NCBI GenBank assembly: GCA_032718475.1
Contig: JAUCBJ010007386.1
Span: forward strand, 1-34,889
DNA length: 34,889 nt
Source of the DNA: Nemertoderma westbladi
Lineage: Eukaryota; Xenacoelomorpha; Nemertodermatida; Nemertodermatidae
Reading direction: 5' to 3'
In this document: one piece after another, positions 8,943 through 17,757 of the stretch
Numbering within the stretch: the first letter of the stretch is position 1
Layout of the letters: each line of letters begins with the position of its first letter
The notes under the pieces: model-generated
What the model was told of the DNA's origin: nothing
Database searches by the model: none
Seen by the model: the letters and a program-made list of their open reading frames with translations, nothing else
Position numbers and translations under genes: made by a program

Positions 8943-9900
8943 TGATGAATCCAACTGCACATGCAGGATTGGACAAAAGAGACCAGTTATCCAGCCGCAT
9001 CATATGTTGCCAAATGTTATGGAAGACTTGCTAAGAAGTTTCCTAAGGTGGTTCTGATTGTGTGCTATTTACCCAATTGTGTTGATCCAGGAGAGGAGGT
9101 GGAAAATTTCTACCATAATCTACAAGCAGCTACTGCTGAGGTGGATCAGCATGCATTCTTAACATTCCTGGGAGACTTTAATGCAAGTCTACTTCAATCA
9201 TCTACATCGTCCTGGGTTTAGTGTTAACAGAAATTCCGTCCATCTTCAGGATTTCATCTCTGGAAATTGATTTTTTCAGCTGGAACCCAGTTTAAGAAGT
9301 GAACTGGAAAGTTATGGACTCATAGTGGACCCAGTGGTCACAAGTCCCAGATAGACCATAATTATTCTGTTTCGTAGGAAATACAGGAGCTCTATACAAG
9401 ACTGTAGTGTATTTAATCTTTGCTCCTTCTCCAGTGATCACCGCCTTATTATGGCCAATGTAAGATTTAGTCTCCGCGTTATTAAAACTATGAAATCTGC
9501 CTTGCCGGCATGATTGATCCTCTTTGTTGCAACAGCCCAGTGTGAGATTCAGCTTCACACTATAGCTGAGCAATAGGTACGAGGATCTCGCCTCTGAAGC
9601 GGAAGGTCACAGCGAGGCTTATACAGTCGCTCAAAACAGGAAAAGGACCCCTGGAGTGACCACAGAATATGGAAGTGTCTAAATGACCTCTCTAAGGCAT
9701 ATATTGAGTCCCGATGGATCTGGCACACTATGACATCCAAGGATTCAGTTAAGGTTGCATTTAGGGAGTAGTCTAATAATCTGAAGAAGCTTATCAATAA
9801 GCAGTTTGAAGCCATTAACGATGCCGATAATAGTAGGCAATCAGCCCAGTCATGGTAATCTATAAACATGCTAACTGGAAGGAAATGCCAAAACGTTTTC
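8943..9900 (+). pseudogene. Old RTE relic, endonuclease and start of the RT linker
   Basis: Plus strand. The frame at 8961-9221 carries the central endonuclease segment, with KVVLIVCYLPN followed by FLTFLGDFNASL (GDFNA is the family motif with the catalytic Asp and Asn). After a frame change, 9280-9370 reads SAGTQFKK, one stop, then TGKLWTHSGPSGHKSQIDH, the pre-C-terminal endonuclease strand. 9370-9880 continues, badly broken, through the basic linker to the equivalent of SINLLAGRK. This relic contains the endonuclease middle that copies 1 and 2 lack, so it shows what was deleted from copy 1. A minus-strand frame at 9555-9869 is its shadow. Confidence 0.8.
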
Positions 9901-11500
9901 CCAAATTAATTACCATGTTGTAGACCTACCTGAGGTAATTACAGGATGGGGGTTTTCATTGAGTCCCACCAGACTCATGTATAAAATATTAACATAATTG
10001 TGCGATCATACAGTGTTCTGTTCTCAATTAATCCATTATTCATTCAGTTCAATTTGGTAAAAAGCTTTCAAGGCGTCGTAATTTTCTAGCCCACTAAGTG
10101 ATTGGCAGTCTGTCATGTTTGGATTGCAAATAAAATGATTGTAAAAAGTATTTGCCAAAATAATGCTGTTTACAAATGATATGTTTTATAGTTCATAAAA
10201 TTTTATTCATTAACATTGATAACATTATTATTTAAGATTAATGATATAAAAACCTTTTTATTGGCCTAGGAATCGGACGTTTTTATTGACATTGAATTAA
10301 CAATGCCAGAATGTTTATATAGGTAGGTTGTTACTTTTATGTTATTTCTTAACTAATATCAAAAATATCGTTAGCAATGGGGGATTGGCGACTCAGAATT
10401 TTTTCCAATTTTCGTTGGTTTCATGTGATACAGCATGTGAAATAAACCCAGAGAAATTTGACTTGGCTTTTATTTCTCAGTCAAAAATAATATTTATTTT
10501 CTAATAAGTTGTTCAGAAATGGAAAAATGAGAAAACGCGTCACCGTAGGAATTTGATTTGCTAATGTAAATATAAATATTGTAGTTATCTAAAATTTAAT
10601 TAATAATTAATGTAGCTAAGATTATTTGGATTTGTAATTGTATTTTCTAGAATAATGTTTAATTCGACTATGTAAAAGGCCATCGTAATATAAGGCCTGC
10701 TCACTACATTCTAGAATACCTCGATCAGCTGATATGATAAGTCATACTGTTTGGGATTTTATTATTGGTCTATTTCTACTAAATATCTCGCCTATCTTTA
10801 TCGTGTTTTATTTAGTAAAAAACTTAGCCTAATTATGATACATGTAGATCGGAAATCGAATTATACTGTGCAAATTTCTTCAAACTTGATGAGCTTCCTT
10901 GCAGCGGTATCTTTGTTCGAAGTTCTAATATGACGGATGTCCGAAATAAACGCCCATAATGGCCACTTTCGAACCTTCGACTCATTCGACACAATACCGC
11001 TGCGAGGCGATCATGTGGCCAGATGATGGTGGTCTGTGGAGGAAGGACGCCGCACTAGGACATAAGATAAAATTAATTGTAAAGGGTATCCGGAAATTTT
11101 TTGAGTTGGTTATGATATATATTTATTTTCAATGAAGTTCAATAAACGCAACAGTTTGAATTACTAAATTATATCTTCTTTATTATTAATTGTTTTTAAT
11201 ATTTTGCAGCGTTTTTAATTTACGTGTCGCCTTTTTACCGCATTTTTTTCGTTTTTCAGTTCTTTGATACTGTCGCATCTGTTCTTGGTAAATTTGTTGA
11301 TAAATGTTATAAATGTAGTGGCACCGGACTTCCCGGTACCTGTATAATACATACGGCCATTCCGTCCTATACCTCCAAGGGTTTATGTAGCCCCAGTGAA
11401 AAGTGCGCAAGCGTATCGCAAGCGTGCAACGCACGAGTATCTGATGTGATTCCCATGAGTTAAGGCCGACCCTTTATGCAAGCGACCTACGTGAGTTATG
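9901..11500. other. AT-rich stretch without a recognised gene
   Basis: No gene identified. The 10930-11060 part is GC-richer and unassigned. Short overlapping frames near 11186-11463 on both strands show no known domain. The minus-strand one ends in a lysine-rich tail but has no supporting features. Confidence 0.5.
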
Positions 11501-11650
11501 TAACATAAATATCACAACAACTTGCGTTCAGTGTTCAGTAACATAAATTTCGCAACAACTTGCGTTCAGTTCAGTAACATAAATATCGCAACAACTTGTG
11601 TTGTGTTCAGTGTTCAGTTGCATAAATATCGCAACAACTTGCGTTCAGGC
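11501..11650. repeat. Short tandem array, units of 36-43 bp
   Basis: Four units begin at 11501, 11539, 11575 and 11618, each with CATAAATATCGCAACAACTTGCG or a close variant followed by TTCAG/TGTTCAG. Unit lengths are 38, 36 and 43 bp, the differences coming from gain or loss of GTGTTCAG-type blocks. Confidence 0.85.
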
Positions 11651-12400
11651 GCATAAAGCTCACGTGTGATTCATTTGCGACTTATATGAGTTATGACGCA
11701 TAAATATCGCGAAGATCTGCTGCACATGTGATTTTTGTGTGATTTAATAATATACTGAGACAGTCTAGTTACTGCAAATATGATACTGTAATTGATTATT
11801 CCATTTCTGATTGATACTATGGGCTACCATACCATTATACCTACTTTACATATCTTACATTACACAATATAGTATAGACATAGAACATTAGACATAACTA
11901 GATAATAATTATGTCTAGATAATAGGCCTACTAAAATGGTGAACTACATTTACCATCATCATTTGCCATCATATGGTGTATACAACTGGTACCGGTATAC
12001 AAATTGTAGCATATTATATTATATTTATTTTACATAAACTTTTAAATCTCCCTGAAAACCAACCTTACGTTTGTCAGGTGGTTTTCAAATTAATCCTTCT
12101 TTATACTGTATTATATTGAAAAATATTATAAACAGAGATTATCGCCTGTCCCAGAAGGTGATAAACGGTTATAAAACGGAAGCGAATAAATGTAATTAGA
12201 AATTATTTAGAAAGTGGTTATAAAATGCAATTAGTTGCTGAAAACAAAAATTACCTAAATAATCCTCCGGAAAAGCCGCCGATAACATATGAGATAATGA
12301 AACAAAATTGGGTGCACTAGGTACTCCGGTAATAACAATCAAAAGTACTATTCAGTATTTATATAATGATGTACATAGTTATATTTCTATCTGGGTGTAC
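11651..12400. other. AT-rich stretch without a recognised gene
   Basis: Nothing beyond simple AT-rich sequence and small inverted bits, for example GAAAACCA with TGGTTTTC near 12055-12090. Confidence 0.5.
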
Positions 12401-13035
12401 ACCCCACACTCACACTCACACCAACACCCCAACACTCACACCAACACCCCCACACTCACACCGACACCCCCACACTCACACTCACACCAACACACCCACA
12501 CTCACACCAACACCAACACCCTCACACTCACACCAACACCCCCACACTCACACCTACACCCACTCACACCTACACCGCCACACTCACACCAACACCCCCA
12601 CACTCACACTCACACCAACAGCCCCACACTCACACCAACACACCCACACTCACACCAACAACCCCACACTCACACCAACACCCCCACACTCACACCAACA
12701 CCCCCACACTCACACTCACACCAACACCCCCACCCCCACACTCACACCAACACCCCCACACTCACACCAACACCAACACCCCCACACTCACACTCGAACC
12801 AACACCCCCACACTCACACCTACACCCACTCACACCTACACCCACTCACACCTACACCCCCACACTCACACCAACACTCACACTCACACCAACACCCCCA
12901 CACTCACACCAACACCCCACACTCACACTCACACCAACACCCACACACTCACACCAACACCCCCACACTCACACTCACACCAACACCCCCACACTCACAC
13001 CTACACCCACTCACATCTGCACCTACTCAGACTCA
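12401..13035. repeat. CA-rich minisatellite (CACTCACACCAACACCCC type)
   Basis: About 630 bp of variants of CACACTCACACCAACACCCC, with unit length varying from roughly 6 to 24 bp and sub-blocks CACTCACACCTACACC. The plus strand almost lacks G and the minus strand almost lacks C, so the minus strand is a run of GGGGGTGTTGGTGTGAGTGT-like G clusters able to form G-quadruplexes. Two plus-strand frames stay open because stop codons need a T-A context absent here. Their Thr/His/Pro repeats are not evidence for a gene. Confidence 0.97.
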
Positions 13036-14107
13036 CTCACCTTGCTAAATTGATCTTTGTCAAAGAATTTTAGATGGAGAACCCTCTTCTGTAGCTTCTC
13101 ATATTTAAATTCCGTGAAATAAAATGTCTCATTCCATGTTGGGTTAAAGTTCTTCCATTTAACAGTTGTCTCTAATTTCTAAAACAAAGATGTGTATAAA
13201 TGAAAACCCACTTTAGATACCCATGAAATCTGTTAAATTTTCAATAAATATAATTTAGCCCTACATTATTTTCTTTAATTAATATAACACTTTAGCGTAC
13301 TAATTGAGGTCCTGGAGCGTCAATCTGCGATCTGTTAATTGTGTCAATACGCATAAACAAATAGGGCTGTATTTGATATGGGCGGCAAGAAGAAGAATTA
13401 CGATACACAATATTGAAACTAGTTTTAAAAATCTGATATTATGACGTCATTATTGGCGCAAAACTATTTTTAATTATTAAATATTTTTTCATATCTTCTT
13501 TATTATTACTGTATCATTATACTGTATATTAATTTTTCAGGTATTTCAAAAAGGTGGTACAGTAGTTAGAGTGTTTCGAAAGTTTGTTTTTAATCTATTA
13601 ATCACGCATATGCATCACTGACAATATGTCAAAAATTCACGAATGACACGTATGAGTCTCTGACTCAACTTCTGAGGTCGGACCTTCGAAAAATCGCCAC
13701 TGACTCTAATTCTGAGATATAAGAAAATATTTCCTATCTTGAAGTGAAAACTCCAACTCAAATAACATCGGAAATGAATTTATTAGCAAGCAATTTATTA
13801 CCATAAACCTATAAAACGCGAGAAAAAAAGTTGTCACAAGCAATTTAACTATTGAATGGATTTTCAAAATTTCGTGCTGGCACCATATTTTGCAAATAGC
13901 ACCTACAAAATACAAATATGGTACACCTGGTGCAACTCGTGCATATTCCATCGAAACCAGACCCCAAAAAATTCCCTATTGCGCAAAAACAGGTTCAAAC
14001 AATAAATTTACAAAATTGACCATTTCAAAATTTGGTGCTGGCACCAAAATTTGGCACCCGCCAAATTTTTGATTCAGAATTATAACAAAAAAAACCATGG
14101 GGGGTCG
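13036..14107. other. AT-rich stretch without a recognised gene
   Basis: No gene recognised. A small inverted repeat at 14027-14053 (AAAATTTGGTGC and GCACCAAAATTT) lies in a zone with several TGGTGC/GCACC pieces (13870-14060). Confidence 0.5.
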
Positions 14108-14141
14108 TCATATTGACACCCCCGGGTTTAATAGGGTTAAA
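14108..14141. other. Possible piggyBac-like element end with TTAA
   Basis: Read on the minus strand this begins TTAACCCTATTAAACCCGG and continues GGGTGTCAATATGACGACCCC. A TTAA next to CCCT is the usual edge of piggyBac-type elements and their MITEs. No partner end was found nearby, so this is only a candidate. Confidence 0.25.
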
Positions 14142-14375
14142 ATTAATAGTATACTGTATGTGGCGGGTTTTGGTTAATAATCACTTTATTTTACACTTAT
14201 GAAATATTTGTAAGATAAAGTTCTATTAAAATTATTATGTAATTATATAATTATAATTACTGGTTGATTTACTGACATAAACATTATTTATAATCAATTA
14301 ATTTCGGTTATGTTGGAACTATTTATCAGATATTCAAAAAATTTACTAAACTATAATATATATACTTCGGGATCC

Positions 14376-14439
14376 CGGTCCAAAAAAAGTCGGGATCGGG
14401 AATTAATTTTTTGCCGGGATCCCAGTTTTTTTGGATCGG
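14376..14439. repeat. Imperfect inverted repeat
   Basis: CGGTCCAAAAAAAGTCGGGATC (two groups: CGGTCCAAAAAAAGT, CGGGATC) at 14376-14397 pairs with GATCCCAG...GGATCGG at 14418-14439 with about three mismatches. It sits directly downstream, in the sense direction, of the old LINE fragment at 14440-14724. Confidence 0.6.
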
Positions 14440-14724
14440 AACAATGGTTGTCAAGTTTCCATCAACATTAAAGATCATGAATTCTGTCTTGGTAGCATTT
14501 ATATGCAATCCAACCTCCTTAGCAGCCCTCTCCACTTTATTTAGTAGAAGCTGTGCATGTGGTAGCGTATTAGAGAGCAGGGCGATGTCATCCGCAAAGT
14601 CGGTGTCTGTGACTGTAGTTGGCGCAGATCTACTACTCCTGCGTTCTTGTAGTGTGAATCCCAGATCTTCACCCTTTGTGGTTGTCCTCATTGCGTAATC
14701 CAGCACAATTACAAATAATAATGG
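14440..14724 (-). pseudogene. Second, different LINE reverse transcriptase fragment, host of copy 2
   Basis: Minus strand. The frame reads PLLFVIVLDYAMR, then TDFADDIALLSNTL (the catalytic FADD), then AAKEVGLHINATKTEFM (the thumb-proximal block). The FADD-to-KTEFM order is a standard RT palm end. The sequence is a relative of, but clearly distinct from, the RTE copies (compare LDFADDLGVLSE there). Its N-terminal side is cut at 14724 by the (ACT)n tail of copy 2, in the middle of the RT. I cannot find the upstream half beyond copy 2, which is followed at 17704 by unrelated sequence. Confidence 0.75.
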
Positions 14725-14768
14725 TACTACTACTACTAGGATCGGCATGCTGCATTGCAGCTGCATTT

Positions 14769-16950
14769 TTAAGAATGCTGTGCCGGCTTGTCAACAAAAT
14801 TGCACCGCCACAACTCCCTATCACCCATGACATTTGCTAGATAATCCGCATCTTTAAGGCCAGTGTCCTTTAAGATGCGTCTCAAGAAAGTCATGGGCTG
14901 TCCACCATGCTTATTCACTCCATGAGGCTGCCAAAGTACAAGATTATGCACTGGCTGGTACTCACGGCGAAAGGAATGTCCTGCAAAGCGGAGGCCATTT
15001 TGTTCTAGTGTCAAGCTTGGGGGAACCAATGAGACACCTCCAATGTTATATAGTGTCTGGTTGGAGATGTGTGCATTGTACTTGATACAATGAACCCGGC
15101 GTAGCATTTTTGTGAATGTGCCATCCAGAGATTTGGTGTCCTCAGCAGTTAGAGCCCAGCATGGACTCCCGTAGAGGAGTACTGGAACTACTGCTGCTCT
15201 AAATAATCGGACCTTAAGTTTCCGATTAATTCTCGGTGACTTCCAAATCCTGGAAAGCCTATTCAAGGCTGCCCATGCCTTTCCCTTACGTATTCGAAGG
15301 TCATAACCTGACTTCCGGATCCATGATCCCAGGTAACAGAAGTCGTCCACATGCTCAAGAATACCATCCTTTGAGCTTATGCCATCCGATCAGAGACTTG
15401 CTGAGGACTTTCAAAGTTAACTGTCAAAATTTTGGTCTTTCTGGAGTTAATAAAAAGACCAACACTAGAAGCAGCATGTTCTAATGAGCTGAGGAGCCGT
15501 TGGGCTCCCTCTTGTGATTCTGAGAGTACTCCTAAGTCATCAGCAAAGTCTAGATCAGTTAGGTACTTGGCAGGATTTCCTCTACTTCTGGAGCCAGTAG
15601 GTGGAGTTATCATCACCCCATCATCATTATGATGATCTAAGGACATGCGTAGAACATAGTCAACTACAATTATGAACAAGAATGGTGCAAGTGTGTCTCC
15701 CTGGAGGACGCCCCATAACACTTCAAATGGTTCTGGGTCACCGTCAACAGTAGACACAAATGTTGCCGAACCATCGTATACTGATCTGATTGCTGCAATA
15801 ATTTCATCAGGAATCCCATATAATGAAAGTATGCTGAACATACGTGAGCGAGAGACTGAATCAAAGGCATTGAAGAAGTCAACAAAGATAACAGCCAGAT
15901 GCCTGTCTTTCTTTTTTTAATAACTCTTCAATTATCCTTCTAAGTGCCAAAATGGGCTCCATGGTCCCACGACCTTTACGGAACCCATTCTGATTTCCAC
16001 GGAGCAGTCTCTCAATGGGATCCCTGATGCGATTTAATAGAATTCTATTGTATAGCTTTGCAGCAATGGAGATCAATGAGATTCCCCGAAAAGAACCATA
16101 GAATGTTAGGTTGCATTTCTTGGGAACTGGCACCAACTTATTTGTTTTCATTTCTTGTGGGACTCTTGTTGTTCGGCACATGTCTACTATGATGGGATAG
16201 ATGAGCTTTAAACACTCAGGTATTTTAAAGACCTCAGGGGGAACACCATCTACTCCACTTGCACGATTGGTCTTAATGCTCTTTGCAGCAGACTTCACTT
16301 CTGCAAAGGAGATATCACCAATGGGAATATCTGGGAGTACAGACTCAGACACTTTTACTTCTATAAAGTTTCAGGCAATACCCTGTCATTATTGAGGAGC
16401 TTTTCAAAGTGGGCCTTCCAACCATTGAGGCGATCGGCTGGTGATTCAGCCTTAACCTTGGTGGTTGGTTGGCTTTTTCGACCAGCAAGCAAGTTGATCG
16501 ATCTCCATGCCTGGGATGATTGCCTGCTGTCGTCAGCATCATTGATGGCATCAACCTGTTGGTTTATTAGCTCCTGTAAATTAACAGATTGCTGCCTGTT
16601 CAGGGACCTAGATGCAGCCTTAACTGCATTCTTGGCCGCTGTAGTCTGTTTGAGTCGGGACTCTTTCTGCGCCTTGTAGAGGTCATTTCGGCACTTCTGA
16701 ATTTTGTTGTCAGTCCAGGGGGCCCGTTTCCTGTTTCGAGGGTAAACAGGAACTGTTTCTGCAGCTGCTAACTTAACTGCCTCTGTGAAGGCAGTATAGC
16801 CCTCACAGTGATCTGCCGCCTCAGAGGCAAGAACCTCATACCTGTTGCTCAGCTGTAGTGTGAAGCTGGATCTCACACTTGGCTGTTGCAACAGAGAGGA
16901 CCAGTCATGCCGAGGCAAAGCAGATTTCGTTGTTCTGCTAGCACGAAGAC
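14769..16950 (-). pseudogene. RTE copy 2: linker, reverse transcriptase and C-terminal domain
   Basis: Domains run from the basic linker after the endonuclease (16950 downward; ALPRHDWSSLLQQ, RAPWTDNKIQKCRNDLYKAQ) through RT blocks RGISLIS, NQNGFRKGRG, SILSLYGIPDEII, VLQGDTLAPFLFIIVVDYVL and FADDLGVLSES (near 15540), then CYLGSWIRKSGYDLRIRKGK, RFAGHSFRREYQPVHN and GDRELWR to the stop at 14769. Three one-base frameshifts break it relative to copy 1: near 16370 (lost base), at the T-run near 15912 (extra T), and near 15381 (lost base). Otherwise it is close to copies 1 and 3. The three copies therefore complement one another, and each is dead for different reasons. Confidence 0.88.
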
Positions 16951-17531
16951 TACTACTAGGATCGGCATGCTGCATTGCAGCTGCATTTTTAAGAATGCTG
17001 TGCCGGCTTGTCAACAAAATTGCACCGCCACAACTCCCTATCACCCATGACATTTGCTAGATCATCCGCATCTTTAAGGCCAGTGTCCTTTAAGATGCGT
17101 CTCAAGAAAGTCATGGGCTGTCCACCATGCTTATTCACTCCATGAGGCTGCCAAAGTACAAGATTATGCACTGGCTGGTCCTCACGGCGAAAGCAATGTC
17201 CTGCAAAGCGGAGGCGATTTTGTTCTAGTGTCAAGCTTGGGGGAACCAATGAGACACCTCCAATGTTATATAGTGTCTGGTTGGATATGTGTGCATTGTA
17301 CTTGACACAATGAACCCGGCGTAGCATTCTTGTGAATGTGCCATCCAGAGATTTGGTGTCCTCAGCAGTTAGAGCCCAGCATGGACTCCCGTAGAGGAGT
17401 ACTGGAACTACTGCTGCTCTAAATAATCGGACCTTAAGTTTCCGATTAATTCTCGGTGATTTCCAAATCCTGGAAAGCCTATTCAAGGCTGTCCATGCCT
17501 TTCCCTTACGTATTCGAAGGTCCTCACCTGA
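16951..17531 (-). mobile_element. RTE-like retrotransposon, copy 3 (strongly 5'-truncated), nested in copy 2
   Basis: It starts at its 3' end with TACTACTAGGATCGGCATGC and ends at CTCACCTGA (17531), equivalent to the RIRKGKAWAALN part of the protein. Copy 1 shows the uninterrupted target as GCAGACTAAGTC. Here copy 2 reads up to ...GAAGAC at 16950 and resumes with TAAGTCTTACC at 17545. Between copy 3 and the resumption are 13 bases (TAATAAACGCCAA) that match neither. There is no target-site duplication. This fits target-primed insertion with abrupt 5' truncation and filler at the junction. Confidence 0.88.
16989..17486 (-). pseudogene. RTE copy 3: C-terminal RT domain fragment
   Basis: An uninterrupted 165-codon frame covering only the C-terminal domain: NRLSRIWKSPRINRKLKVRL, VLLYGSPCWAL, LRRVHCVKYNAHISNQ, FAGHCFRREDQPVHNL, DLANVMGDRELWRCNF. 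It lacks all RT catalytic motifs because of 5' truncation. Its last 77 bases differ from those of copy 2 at only one position (16981-17057 compared with 14761-14837), so the two are recent relatives. Confidence 0.85.
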
Positions 17532-17544
17532 TAATAAACGCCAA

Positions 17545-17703
17545 TAAGTCTTACCTTGGCCACAATAAGGCGGTGATCACTGGAGAAGGGTCGTAGTGTA
17601 AATGCATTACAGTCTTATATAGAGCTCCTGTATTTCCTACGAAACAGGATATGGTCTATCTGGGACTTGTGACCACTGGGTCCACTATGAGTCCATAGCT
17701 TTA
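17545..17703 (-). pseudogene. RTE copy 2: detached endonuclease C-terminus
   Basis: The part of copy 2 beyond nested copy 3. It holds the endonuclease end: minus-strand HSGPSGHKSQ, IDHILFRRKYRS, and the SDHRLIVAKVRL block (here GTGATCACCGCC on the complementary side near 17570-17580). It ends near 17703, where similarity to copy 1 and to the relic at 9300 stops. Confidence 0.8.
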
Positions 17704-17757
17704 TGACACGGTGGAATGACACTGGACACTGGAATGACACGGTTAAACTGTATAGAG

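Larger units (their letters stand above)
14725..17703 (-). mobile_element. RTE-like retrotransposon, copy 2 (5'-truncated, interrupted by copy 3)
   Basis: The same family and strand as copy 1. The 3' end is the (ACT)n run at 14725-14737 followed by AGGATCGGCATGC, exactly as in copy 1. The 5' end is near 17703, in the endonuclease (equivalent to KLWTHSGPSG). Sequence belonging to copy 2 occupies 14725-16950 and 17545-17703, and the gap is copy 3. No matching target-site duplication is evident. Copy 2 carries the bases that copy 1 lost (10 bp near 15465-15475). Confidence 0.88.

Noticed and set aside
11186-11463. Overlapping ~80-codon frames on both strands, one with a Lys/Arg-rich tail
   Set aside because: No domain, no repeat support, and comparable length is expected by chance.
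12308-13073. Two long overlapping plus-strand frames rich in Thr, His and Pro
   Set aside because: They are translations of the CA-rich minisatellite, where stops are nearly impossible. No domain, and two frames are open at once.
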